A stretch of 36,881 nt of DNA from LW40-45 sp048883105 (GCA_048883105.1 JBHLQY010000016.1:1-36881); one strand, 5' to 3'; shown: positions 16,383-24,202, counted from the first letter of the stretch. Notes: generated by a model not told the origin, from the letters alone. Made by a program: numbers and translations.

Positions 16383-17741
16383 ATGGCAGAAAATTTAAAA
16401 GGATACAAAGGTAAAGGAAAAGAACTTTTAGAGAAAAATAAAATTGATATATGGGACATTATTGAAATAAAAACCGATAAAGGAGCTTATGAAGGAATAG
16501 TATTACCTAGAAACGAATATTCTGTACCTGATTACATAGAAATAAAATTAGAAAATAACTATAATATTGGAATTAATGCTTCAGATATTAAAGAAATAAA
16601 AAAAATCGGTAAAAAAAAGGCTCATTATAAAATTCCAGAAAAGAATTTTCCTAAAAAGAATAATTTGCCAAATATTTTCCTACTGGGAACTGGAGGTACC
16701 GTTGCGTCTCGATTAGATTATACGACTGGAGCCGTAATTCCTTCATTTACACCTGGAGAATTGTTTAGTGCCGTTCCAGAATTAGCTGAAATCTGCAATC
16801 TTGAAACCGAAATTGTCTTTGAAATCCTTTCTGAAAATATGAGACCAGAATATTGGCAACAATTAGCAAAAAAAATCGAAAAAGCAGCTAATTCTGGTAT
16901 AGATGGTTTCGTTATTGGTCATGGAACTGATACAATGGGATTTACCGCAGCTGCGTTATCTTTCATGTTAAAAGATTTATCCATGCCAGTTGTCTTAGTA
17001 GGAAGTCAGAGAAGTTCTGATAGACCCTCTTCAGATGCGGCATTGAATTTAATAAATGCCACTACTGTTGCAACTTCGGAAATTGCTGAAGTTGTAGTAT
17101 GCATGTTAGGGTCTTCTGCGCACGATTACGGATTGATTCATAGAGGTACGCTCGTAAGAAAAATGCACTCCTCTGTTAGGAACACGTTTAGAACAATAGA
17201 CGACATACCTCTAGGTATTATTCGAGAAAGAAAAATCAAAATGTTTAGACCAGATTATAGAAAGAGAAGCAAATCAGAAACTAAGGCACAAACTAATTTC
17301 GAGAAAAAAACAGCTCTTATTTATTCGTATCCTGGAATGAATAACGAGATTATTGAAATTTATAATGATAAGGGCTACAAGGGTATTGTGATCGCAGGTA
17401 CGGGATTGGGCCACGTTAGTACTGAAGTATACGATTCAATTGAAAGGGCAATTCAGGAGGGAATAACTATATTAATGACTGTACAAACGCTACATGGTTT
17501 CACGGGTATGAATGTATATTCAACTGGTCGTGAACTGCTTAATATGGGCGTTGTTCCAGGACGAAATTTATTGCCTGAGACGGGATACGTAAAACTCGGA
17601 TGGGTATTAGGACAAACAAGCGATCCGAGTGAAATTAAGAAATTGCTATTGGAAAATATTGCAGGTGAGTATATAGATAGAGAAATACCAATTGCATTTA
17701 ATTATAACATCGATCAACTGCTAAAAGATAAAAAACTCTAA
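16383..17741 (+). CDS. gatD: Glu-tRNA(Gln) amidotransferase subunit D
   Basis: A 452-aa asparaginase-type glutaminase that supplies ammonia to GatE. An about 75-residue N-terminal barrel domain typical of GatD precedes the asparaginase fold. Catalytic threonines lie in LGTGGTVAS (first Thr) and GHGTDTMGF (Thr-Asp pair). The GSQRSSDRPSSDAALNL segment and the TLHGFTGMNVYSTGRE region are also present. The ATG directly abuts the gatE stop (0-nt gap), so the two are translationally coupled. The order here is gatE-gatD. Confidence 0.95.
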   Translation: MAENLKGYKGKGKELLEKNKIDIWDIIEIKTDKGAYEGIVLPRNEYSVPDYIEIKLENNYNIGINASDIKEIKKIGKKKAHYKIPEKNFPKKNNLPNIFLLGTGGTVASRLDYTTGAVIPSFTPGELFSAVPELAEICNLETEIVFEILSENMRPEYWQQLAKKIEKAANSGIDGFVIGHGTDTMGFTAAALSFMLKDLSMPVVLVGSQRSSDRPSSDAALNLINATTVATSEIAEVVVCMLGSSAHDYGLIHRGTLVRKMHSSVRNTFRTIDDIPLGIIRERKIKMFRPDYRKRSKSETKAQTNFEKKTALIYSYPGMNNEIIEIYNDKGYKGIVIAGTGLGHVSTEVYDSIERAIQEGITILMTVQTLHGFTGMNVYSTGRELLNMGVVPGRNLLPETGYVKLGWVLGQTSDPSEIKKLLLENIAGEYIDREIPIAFNYNIDQLLKDKKL

Positions 17742-17850
17742 TATTTTCTTAGTGTATTCAAAATTGTTAGAAATTCGACAGAAATAATAAAAAATTTAAA
17801 GTTTTATTAATTCAATAAAGCCAAGTAAAAGTTAAAACTCCGTGAATCAA

Positions 17851-18570
17851 ATGGGTAAACGAATACTCGCTCAAAGAAAAGGCAGAGGAACCTTAGCCTG
17901 GCGATCCCCAAGTCATCGACATATAGGAGCTGTGAAATATCGCCCTTTCGTAGAAGAAAATCTATTTAAATTTAAAGTAATTGAATTAATTCACTCTCCT
18001 GGAAGAGGCGCTCCTGTGGCAAAAATCAAATACGACGACGGTGAAAAAGGATTATGGCTTCCTCCCGAAGGCATTTTCGAAGGAGATGAGTTTATTCAAG
18101 CAAAGGGTGGACAATCAGTCGAAGTTGGCAATATCTTACCTCTCAAAGAAATTCCTTTAGGAACTCTTGTTTTTAATATCGAAGGTACGCCACAGGATGG
18201 TGGTAAATTTGCTCGAGCCTCAGGAGTCGGAGCAATTGTTAGAAATAGAGAGGGTAATAAAGTAGAAATTTTATTTCGATCTAAAAAAAGAAAATGGTTT
18301 AACGAGAACTGCCTTTGTACAATAGGGGTCGTAGCTGGTGGTGGCAGAACTGATAAACCATTTGTTAAAGCGGGTAACAAATTTCACTACAAAAAATCAA
18401 AAGCAAAAAAATGGCCAGTTGTAAGAGGCGTTGCTATGAATGCTGTCTCTCATCCATATGGAGGAGGTGCTAAACAATCTCCACATAAACCAACGACAAC
18501 GAAACGTGATACTCCTCCAGGTCGCAAAGTTGGGCAAATTGCTGCAAGAAGAACTGGACATCAAAATTAA
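17851..18570 (+). CDS. rpl2: ribosomal protein uL2 (L2)
   Basis: A 239-aa uL2, essential for the peptidyl-transferase centre and subunit joining. It has the archaeal start MGKRILAQRKGRGT, the OB/SH3 core, and the C-terminal VSHPYGGG loop with the conserved histidine followed by PPGRKVGQIAARRTG. The frame also allows GTG 17842, but archaeal uL2 begins MGKR, so ATG 17851 is preferred. The gene is alone: uL3, uL4, uL23 and uS19, its usual S10-cluster neighbours, are absent. It follows gatD by 109 nt and converges on tfb. Confidence 0.95.
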   Translation: MGKRILAQRKGRGTLAWRSPSHRHIGAVKYRPFVEENLFKFKVIELIHSPGRGAPVAKIKYDDGEKGLWLPPEGIFEGDEFIQAKGGQSVEVGNILPLKEIPLGTLVFNIEGTPQDGGKFARASGVGAIVRNREGNKVEILFRSKKRKWFNENCLCTIGVVAGGGRTDKPFVKAGNKFHYKKSKAKKWPVVRGVAMNAVSHPYGGGAKQSPHKPTTTKRDTPPGRKVGQIAARRTGHQN

Positions 18571-18744
18571 TCAGATTTTATCTCTGCTACTTTTATTTAT
18601 AATTTTTTGTCGACTTAAAATAGGAAATAAACATTTATTAAGCATTTACTGGAGTAAAATTACCAAATTGAATAACGCTTTTATTGAATTCTTTTTCAAC
18701 TAAAAAGAATAATAATTAAAAAATGTTAATTATTAAAAATAGTC

Positions 18745-19629
18745 TTAATTGAAGTTGAAACGAAGGCTTTTTAAAAGTTCCTTATATCTTGAACGTAGTG
18801 TTACCTCAGTAACGCCAATTACCTGCGAAATTTCTTTTTGACTTACTCTTCTATTCTTAAGCTTTGCTACAAGATATATTGATCCTGCACATAAACCTTT
18901 TGGATCTTTACCGCAAATAGACGTTTTTTGAATAAATCTTTTTAACACGTTGATAGCTTCCTTTTCTACATTGATAGTTAATCCTAAATCTGCGCAATAT
19001 CTAGGTATAAGCGAAATGGGATCGATGTGTGGGGACTTTAGATTGAGCTCCCTAACCAATATCTTATAACATTTCTTTACAATGTTAGAATTTATAGAGG
19101 CCTCGTCTAAGATTTCTTGAAGTGTGATTGGAATCCTCTCTTCTTTACATATAAAATAAGAACAAGCAGCCACCATACCGTTTATAGATCTGCCCCTCAA
19201 TAATTTCCTCTTAAATACCTCTTTATAAAGTCGTACTGCTGCCTTCTTAACGCGCTCCGGAAAATTTAAATTACTGCCAATCCGTTTTAACTCGGTTATA
19301 GCAATAAGCATATTTCTCTTTTCCCATGTCATATGTGTATTCCATTTTGCTGCTCTTCTTAAATCAGGGTTTTTGATTTTTGTCCTATCGATTATCGTAC
19401 TTAATCCGATATCAGGCATTAAAATAGAAATAGGACACCCCGTGCGCTCTTTTCTGTCTTTCTCTTGTTTAGTATATGCCCTAATCCCACTATGCGAAAT
19501 ATCTAAGCCTCTCTCAAAAACTATAAGACCACATTGCTTACAAACTGTCTCCCCTCTCTCTTGAAAATTTTGAATTAAGCCGCCACATTCAGGACAAAAA
19601 TTCATCACATTTTCTATATCAAGAACCAT
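18745..19629 (-). CDS. tfb: transcription initiation factor B (TFIIB homolog)
   Basis: A 294-aa TFB. The N-terminal zinc ribbon has CPEC and CKQC pairs 15 residues apart. The B-reader/linker contains GCPISILMPDIGLSTIID, and two cyclin-like repeats follow (about 100-190 and 200-290) with the GRSINGMVAACSY and KGLCAGSIYLVAK helices typical of TFB repeats. It recruits RNA polymerase to TBP-bound promoters and recognises the BRE. It is slightly shorter than many TFBs. The start is ATG 19629; ATG 19605 directly before the ribbon is an alternative. A long AT-rich region separates it from divergent two-component genes. Confidence 0.95.
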   Translation of the reverse strand: MVLDIENVMNFCPECGGLIQNFQERGETVCKQCGLIVFERGLDISHSGIRAYTKQEKDRKERTGCPISILMPDIGLSTIIDRTKIKNPDLRRAAKWNTHMTWEKRNMLIAITELKRIGSNLNFPERVKKAAVRLYKEVFKRKLLRGRSINGMVAACSYFICKEERIPITLQEILDEASINSNIVKKCYKILVRELNLKSPHIDPISLIPRYCADLGLTINVEKEAINVLKRFIQKTSICGKDPKGLCAGSIYLVAKLKNRRVSQKEISQVIGVTEVTLRSRYKELLKSLRFNFN

Positions 19630-19767
19630 TCTTTAATTACCCCTTTTATGTTGTATTAATGAGGTTTTTGTTTTACCTAACCTAAAGATTTTGAAATTTT
19701 TATTTGTGTAAAAAATTTTGAACACAAATATAAATATATTGATCATATTTTTACATTTAAATATTTC

Positions 19768-19812
19768 GTTATAAAAATTTTATTTATAAATGATGTTTTG
19801 TTATAAAAATTT
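19768..19812. repeat. 13-bp direct repeat, 32-bp period
   Basis: GTTATAAAAATTT occurs at 19768-19780 and 19800-19812. The 32-bp period is about three helical turns, so two proteins bound there would sit on the same DNA face. It is next to a 16-bp palindrome in the tfb upstream region. Confidence 0.5.
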
Positions 19813-19828
19813 ATTTGATTAATCAAAT
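19813..19828. promoter_or_regulatory. 16-bp perfect palindrome, candidate operator
   Basis: ATTTGATTAATCAAAT is perfectly palindromic, and a related half-site TTTAATCAAA follows about 7 nt later. Dimeric regulators such as ribbon-helix-helix proteins bind sites of this form, and two RHH-bearing proteins are encoded just downstream. The link to them is inference. Confidence 0.4.
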
Positions 19829-20130
19829 CAATGTTTAATCAAAGATATAAAAGTTGTTATTAGTGTATTAATAATCATATAATTTATGGTTAATATATAA
19901 AAGAATTTTTTTTTTTTTTTTGTGTACTAATATAACGTATTTATTTATAAAAAACTCAATTCTCTTCTAAATCTTAATTTTATTTGTAACAATAAGTTTA
20001 AATAAAAGTGGTCTATGTGTTTTTTAAGGATTAAATTTAATTTTTTACCACTTTGTGTGTAAAAAAAAAAAAATAAAATATCGCAAATTTTCTTAGAATC
20101 TCTCCCCCAGACTGGAGGATCTCAGGAACG

Positions 20131-20139
20131 GTATAAATT
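20131..20139 (+). promoter_or_regulatory. TATA box of the first RHH-DHp-REC gene
   Basis: GTATAAATT, preceded by a locally GC-richer stretch (20101-20130), lies about 41 nt upstream of ATG 20176. This fits an archaeal TATA element with a short leader of about 15 nt. Confidence 0.5.
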
Positions 20140-20175
20140 CATAAAAATAAAAAAAACTCGTTAATCAACCCAAAA

Positions 20176-21042
20176 ATGAGCAATAAAGAGGAACTTAATA
20201 ATCCGATTGAAAAGACTGAAGATATGATTCGTTACGAGAAAGAAACAGGTAAATACGCCATTTGGCGTGGTGTAGTGACCGAAGGATTTAAAAAGTGGTT
20301 GAAGGGAGAGAAAGTATATAATAGGGATAAAGAACGTATATCTCTGTATGTATCAGACGAGACAAAAAAGAAATGGGCTGAATTTATAGATTCGAGCAAT
20401 TATACGACCATTTCAAAGCTAATTAGAGACAGCGTTAAAGATTTTATCGAGAATAGACATAGTAATAGAAGTCCTAAGAAATTTTCTGATATTTCACACG
20501 CTCTAAAGGAACCATTGACGTCTATTAAGGGTTATTCTCAATTATTGCTTGAAAATTATAAAGAACAGCTCAACAATAATATCTCATCAACAATAAAAAA
20601 TATTTTTGAGCAGAGTAAAGATCTTGAGAAAAAAATAATAAAATTTTTAGATAATATTAAAGACGAAGGTACAAAATGCCATGTTTTTCTTATTGAAGAC
20701 GACACGGCGACGATTCGATTGATAACGAATTATTTTGGAGCTAAGGGATATATTTGTAGGGGCGAAGGAAGTGGTGCAAAAGGTATTGAAGAATTGAAGA
20801 ATTGTCATCCAAAAATAATTTTATTAGATATTATTTTACCCGATATTAGCGGGTACGACATTTGTAAACAAATAAAAACTGATTCAAAATATAGAGATAC
20901 ACCCGTCTATTTTTTAACAGCTATATCTGGCTCTGAGGTTGAAAACCATATGAAAGAAACAGGAGCAGATGGATATATATTAAAGCCGTTTGATCTCTCG
21001 GATTTTAAAGAGATCCTCGATATTTTAAACAAGGGTGCTTAA
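20176..21042 (+). CDS. ribbon-helix-helix / DHp / receiver regulator, copy 1
   Basis: A 288-aa protein with an unusual domain order. Residues 53-94 look like a ribbon-helix-helix DNA-binding unit (strand ERISLYVSDE, two helices ending SKLIRDSVKDFI). Residues 102-162 match a histidine-kinase dimerisation domain with an H-box (SHALKEPLTSIKGYSQLL; phospho-acceptor His108). Residues 168-286 form a complete receiver: acidic pocket E174-D176, phospho-acceptor Asp218, Thr248 and Lys270. There is no HATPase_c kinase domain. Before the RHH, residues 20-50 (GKYAIWRGVVTEGFKKW) are conserved with the second copy and are of unknown role. It has its own TATA box. It is probably a DNA-binding response regulator fed by a separate kinase. 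Domain calls rest on motifs. Confidence 0.78.
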   Translation: MSNKEELNNPIEKTEDMIRYEKETGKYAIWRGVVTEGFKKWLKGEKVYNRDKERISLYVSDETKKKWAEFIDSSNYTTISKLIRDSVKDFIENRHSNRSPKKFSDISHALKEPLTSIKGYSQLLLENYKEQLNNNISSTIKNIFEQSKDLEKKIIKFLDNIKDEGTKCHVFLIEDDTATIRLITNYFGAKGYICRGEGSGAKGIEELKNCHPKIILLDIILPDISGYDICKQIKTDSKYRDTPVYFLTAISGSEVENHMKETGADGYILKPFDLSDFKEILDILNKGA

Positions 21043-21202
21043 TTTTTAAAAATCAATATACTCTTGTATTAATAGAATTAAATTCATTAAAATAAAAAAT
21101 ATTTTAAAGACAAAAAAACAAACATATAATAATAAATACTAATTATTTTAATCGTCGTATTTCGTGAAAATCCGTATTTAACGCATCCTTTAGCGATTGG
21201 TT

Positions 21203-22108
21203 ATGAAGAATTCAAATAAAGACAATAAAAACTCAAAAAATAACGCAACTAAAAGTGATGACCTTGATAAAACAGAAGAAATGAAGAGATACGAGAATGA
21301 AACTGGCAAGTATGCGATCTGGAGAGGAATAATAACTGAAGGATTTAAAAAATGGAAAGAAGGACAAAAGGTTTATGATAGGGATAAAGAGAGAATATCA
21401 TTATATATCAAAGAGGAAGTTAAAAAAGAATGGGTTGATTTTATTGAAGAAAATAATTATTCAACCATTTCCAAACTTATTAGGGATAGCGTAAACTACT
21501 TTATTGAAAGAAAATCAAGTTTGACGAGCGATGACCTGTTTAAAATGGATTCTCACACAATTTCTAATATTTCTCACGCCTTAAAGGAACCTTTAACTAC
21601 TATAAAAGGATTCTCGCAATTACTCCTCGAAAATTATAAAGAGGAACTGAGCGACGTGATTTTATCAACAATAAAAAACATTTTTGATCAGAGCTTATTA
21701 TTAGAAAACAGAATAATGGAATCTTTAGACGAAATAAAAAGTCAAGGTTCTGAGTATGATATTTTACTTATTGAAGACGATCTTCCGACTATACGATTAA
21801 TTACAAGTTTCTTTGAAGGTAAAGGTCATATTTGCAAAGGAGTTATAAGCGGACAAAAAGGAATTGATGAATTAAAAAGATCAACTCCTAAATTAATTTT
21901 ACTAGATATCATTTTACCAGATTATAATGGATATGATCTTTGTAAAATAATTAAGTCAAATGAAAAGTACAAAGAGATACCCATCCATTTTTTAACTGCT
22001 ATTCCTGGCACTGAAGTAGAGAAAAAGTTAAAAGATACAAAAGCAGATGGTTATATCTTAAAGCCTTTCGATTTGATGGATTTTGAAGTTATTCTTGAAT
22101 ATTTATAA
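21203..22108 (+). CDS. ribbon-helix-helix / DHp / receiver regulator, copy 2
   Basis: A 301-aa paralog of the gene 160 bp upstream, with the same order: a charged N-terminal tail, the conserved GKYAIWRGIITEGFKKW block, an RHH unit (ERISLYIKEE onward), a DHp helix pair with H-box SHALKEPLTTIKG (His125), and a receiver with Asp235 in ILLDIILPD and Lys in ILKPFD. The kinase ATPase domain is absent here too. A linker of about 13 residues between RHH and DHp is longer than in copy 1. The frame could start at TTG 21197, but ATG 21203 two codons on is more likely. Strong similarity across the whole length points to a local tandem duplication. Confidence 0.78.
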   Translation: MKNSNKDNKNSKNNATKSDDLDKTEEMKRYENETGKYAIWRGIITEGFKKWKEGQKVYDRDKERISLYIKEEVKKEWVDFIEENNYSTISKLIRDSVNYFIERKSSLTSDDLFKMDSHTISNISHALKEPLTTIKGFSQLLLENYKEELSDVILSTIKNIFDQSLLLENRIMESLDEIKSQGSEYDILLIEDDLPTIRLITSFFEGKGHICKGVISGQKGIDELKRSTPKLILLDIILPDYNGYDLCKIIKSNEKYKEIPIHFLTAIPGTEVEKKLKDTKADGYILKPFDLMDFEVILEYL

Positions 22109-22144
22109 CTTATATATTAATTCTAAACAATAAAATTGATGTAA

Positions 22145-22248
22145 CGGGCTATGAGGGAATTTCGCATCCGTTCTTTTTGAACGGAAGTATCGAACCCCCG
22201 ACCTACAGGTTAAGAGCCTGCTGCGCTACCTGACTGCGCCAATAGCCC
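22145..22248 (-). tRNA. tRNA-Lys(CUU) with a T-loop intron
   Basis: The minus strand folds as a full cloverleaf: acceptor GGGCTAT/ATAGCCC with discriminator G (22145), D stem GCGC/GCGC, anticodon stem GCAGG/CCTGT with loop CTCTTAA (anticodon CTT, 22214-22212), and T stem GGGGG/CCCTC. The T loop is interrupted by 30 nt. Removing 22159-22188 leaves the standard 7-nt loop TTCGATT and a 74-nt tRNA. No CCA is encoded. It follows tRNA-Ser(UGA) by 46 nt on the same strand, so they may share a transcript. Confidence 0.9.
22159..22188 (-). other. 30-nt archaeal tRNA intron (BHB motif) at T-loop position 59/60
   Basis: The T stem (GGGGG/CCCTC) continues into a 4-bp helix TTCG/CGAA flanked by 3-nt bulges ATA (22190-22188) and ATT (22160-22158). 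This is the strict bulge-helix-bulge (3-4-3) read by archaeal splicing endonuclease. The inner intron arm has the 6-bp stem CCGTTC/GAACGG with an A5 loop. Cutting after the second base of each bulge removes exactly 30 nt and restores a 7-nt T loop. Confidence 0.88.
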
Positions 22249-22294
22249 ATTATCAAGTTTCATTAGTATTAACGGTTCTCACAAGTTTATGAAG

Positions 22295-22377
22295 CGCAGA
22301 TGGAGGGACTCGAACCCCCGAGCGCTTACGCGCACCAGCTCTCAAGGCTGGCGTCTTACCAACTAGGCTACATCTGC
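22295..22377 (-). tRNA. tRNA-Ser(UGA)
   Basis: Acceptor GCAGATG/CATCTGC with discriminator G, anticodon stem CCAGC/GCTGG with loop CTTGAGA (anticodon TGA), and a long class II variable arm with stem GCGC/GCGC and loop GTAA. The T stem is GGGGG/CCCTC. The D stem holds one C11-A24 mismatch. No CCA is encoded. Length is 83 nt with no intron. An AT-rich TATA-like stretch at about 22399-22407 could drive it. Confidence 0.93.
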
Positions 22378-22609
22378 TTTTTTTAGTGAAATCTAATTTA
22401 AAATTTTTTCTAAAGTGCTAACGATAATAAAGAATATATTTTTATTTATTATTTTTACGATTTACTCACAATTTACGGAACTAATAAGAGATTCGTAGTG
22501 ATATTATAAAGCTTTTTTAAATTTAGGTTTCTAATGTTAAAAGTATTGAATAATCTAACGAAAAATATAAATTTTATCGTTCATTAGTATGTAAGAAGGA
22601 GTAAAGAAT

Positions 22610-23092
22610 ATGAGTAGCGCAAAAGATTTCCGTTATCTTATTCCAGAAGGTTTGTTTAAAGAGATAACTCAAAAAGCCGCTGAAGAATACCCTAATATTA
22701 TTCATGGATGGTTATTTGCTGATCGAAAAGAGAATTTTGGAATTGTTAATAAATTCATAATGAATTCTGATTTGCGAAAAACTAAAACACATATTAAACC
22801 AAGATCTTGGATGAGATATAAAAAATCTAAGATTTACAATATGCGGAAGTTTAAGCAAGAATTGAGTGTAGATATTGTATGGCAATGGCATTCACATCCC
22901 TCTGGGAATGAAAAACTCCATGCAATCGATAAAAGAATATTAAAGTATCTTAGTAATGGTGTTATGATCATTGTAATTCCGGCTATACCTGAAAAAAACC
23001 AAAAAGCTCATCTCGTTGGATGGTATTACGATAAACGTTACACCAAAAAACCTATTATCGAAAAAATGGTCTTTGAGATAATTTCTGAATAG
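22610..23092 (+). CDS. JAMM/MPN-fold protein, catalytic Glu not visible
   Basis: A 160-aa protein with a JAB1/MPN metalloprotease fold. The zinc motif HSHPSGNEKLHAID gives His94, His96 and Asp107 with the canonical 10-residue spacing. The usual Ser three residues before Asp is His104. The catalytic Glu, normally in a P-x-E-x-C/A-G-type strand, is not at that place (PNIIHGWL), though E25/E26 lie just before it. It could be an active variant deubiquitinase-like enzyme or an inactive MPN scaffold. A clear Shine-Dalgarno (AAGGAG, 22596-22601) sits 8 nt before the ATG. It lies between tRNA genes, with no ubiquitin-like or E1/E2 genes in the window. Confidence 0.8.
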   Translation: MSSAKDFRYLIPEGLFKEITQKAAEEYPNIIHGWLFADRKENFGIVNKFIMNSDLRKTKTHIKPRSWMRYKKSKIYNMRKFKQELSVDIVWQWHSHPSGNEKLHAIDKRILKYLSNGVMIIVIPAIPEKNQKAHLVGWYYDKRYTKKPIIEKMVFEIISE

Positions 23093-23184
23093 TAAATCTT
23101 AATTCCGACTTTTTTTATTTTTTATTTATATTCCACTATTGTTGTATAAAAAAGTATTAAAATTTTAATTTGTTATATTCAAAA

Positions 23185-23190
23185 TATAAG
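23185..23190 (+). promoter_or_regulatory. TATA box upstream of tRNA-Ser(GCU)
   Basis: The stretch AAAATATAAG has its TATA core about 28 nt upstream of the first tRNA base, the normal spacing for archaeal tRNA promoters. Confidence 0.5.
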
Positions 23191-23214
23191 GTTAATCGCC
23201 TTTGTTTACAACAT

Positions 23215-23297
23215 GCAAACGTCGCTTAGCCTGGTAGAGCGCCGGTCTGCTAAACCGGTGTCCGATGGACTCGTGGGTTCAAATCCCACCGTTTGCG
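23215..23297 (+). tRNA. tRNA-Ser(GCU)
   Basis: Acceptor GCAAACG/CGTTTGC with discriminator G, anticodon stem CCGGT/ACCGG with loop CTGCTAA (anticodon GCT), long variable arm with stem GTCC/GGAC, and T stem GTGGG/CCCAC. It is 83 nt, with no intron and no encoded CCA. It has its own TATA element. Confidence 0.95.
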
Positions 23298-23331
23298 CTT
23301 TAGTTTTATAAATTCTTAAGTTGGGAATAAA

Positions 23332-23404
23332 GAGCGAGTGGTCTAGTGGTTATGACGTCGCGCTTACACCGCGAAGGTCGGGGGTTCGATCCCCTCCTCG
23401 CTCA
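23332..23404 (+). tRNA. tRNA-Val(UAC)
   Basis: Acceptor GAGCGAG/CTCGCTC with discriminator A, anticodon stem TCGCG/CGCGA with loop CTTACAC (anticodon TAC), and T stem GGGGG/CCCTC with loop TTCGATC. It is 73 nt with no intron. It lies 34 nt after tRNA-Ser(GCU) with a TTTATAAATT stretch between them, so it could be transcribed alone or together with that gene. Confidence 0.95.
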
Positions 23405-23416
23405 TTTCAATTTAAC

Positions 23417-24202
23417 TTAATAACACAAGTTTTTAATTCTCTCAGGTCGTATTGCGCTTAATTTACAATTTTTCAAATCCTTGCCAATTTTAGAAATAAT
23501 TCCAGGGGCATTAGAATTTTCTTTTAATAACGCTATATGTTCCAAAAAACCATATCTCTTTAAGGAGATTACGTCTCTTAAATGTCCGTTTCTTAAAAGA
23601 GCTTTTTTAAATTGTCCTTTTGTCTCTCCACTCATAAAAAGACCTTCAATATTTTTATCTAAAATTTTTTGAAATAATTTTAGCGAGTTTTCACTTAATT
23701 CTCCCTGTATTTTATTATTTATTAAGTCAACTTCTATAATTCTAACATGCACGGGGAAATGATCAATAAACTCGTAGGCATTAATAATATCTCTTAACGA
23801 TTTTTCCTTATCATTACATAATTGCTTCCTTAATGAGTGTAAATTTATTAGAACATCAACTTTAGGATTCATAACCGCACAATCAACGAATATTCCAAAC
23901 CCAACATTTCCAACATCAACCATTGTTCCTTTAAATATTTTTCCCACTTTAATTTCTTTAAATTCATTTATACTCCCTATTTCCTTCCTAAATAAATTAA
24001 AAACAAAAATTTCTTCGGGACCACTAATAAAAATTTCGAATCTATTATCGTAATCTCGTAATTTTTTAATGTATATCTTTATGGTTGGAAATCCTTTAAT
24101 TTTCTCCTTTAGATATTTTAAATATCTTATGAAAAAATCTTTTTTCTTTCTTTCTGAAGTTATATTATAAATTTTATCATATAGAACTAATTTCTTTCCC
24201 AT
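23417..24202 (-). CDS. DUF2110-type conserved archaeal protein
   Basis: A 261-aa soluble protein. The segment VGKIFKGTMVDVGNVGFGIFVDCAV resembles an S1-like RNA-binding barrel and is followed by a VDVLINLHSLRKQL helix and a DHFPVHVRIIEVD strand. This matches my memory of the archaeal DUF2110 family, whose function is unknown. A C-terminal helical region ends ISKIGKDLKNCKLSAIRPERIKNL. The S1-like character suggests RNA binding, and it ends 12 nt from tRNA-Val. It is divergent from the roadblock-like gene. Boundaries are sure; the family call is moderately so. Confidence 0.7.
   Translation of the reverse strand: MGKKLVLYDKIYNITSERKKKDFFIRYLKYLKEKIKGFPTIKIYIKKLRDYDNRFEIFISGPEEIFVFNLFRKEIGSINEFKEIKVGKIFKGTMVDVGNVGFGIFVDCAVMNPKVDVLINLHSLRKQLCNDKEKSLRDIINAYEFIDHFPVHVRIIEVDLINNKIQGELSENSLKLFQKILDKNIEGLFMSGETKGQFKKALLRNGHLRDVISLKRYGFLEHIALLKENSNAPGIISKIGKDLKNCKLSAIRPERIKNLCY

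Larger units (their letters stand above)
19630..20175. other. 546-bp AT-rich intergenic region with repeats, no gene found
   Basis: No ORF with coding character is seen. The region contains a T16 run (19906-19921), an A13 run (20061-20073), a 13-bp direct repeat, a 16-bp palindrome, and an 8-bp inverted repeat AAAGTGGT / ACCACTTT (20005-20012 and 20047-20054). It is by far the longest gene-free stretch in the window and lies between divergently transcribed regulators. It may hold operators or a small RNA; neither is proven. Confidence 0.6.

Noticed and set aside
18440..18703. Plus-strand frame overlapping the end of uL2
   Set aside because: It is a different frame of uL2 running into T-rich DNA, with no family resemblance.
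20101..20118. CCAGACTGG-centred hairpin upstream of the first RHH regulator
   Set aside because: The perfect stem is only four pairs; too weak to call a terminator or operator.
22145..22248. Degenerate tRNA pseudogene
   Set aside because: The disrupted T arm is fully explained by a strict BHB intron; all other stems pair.
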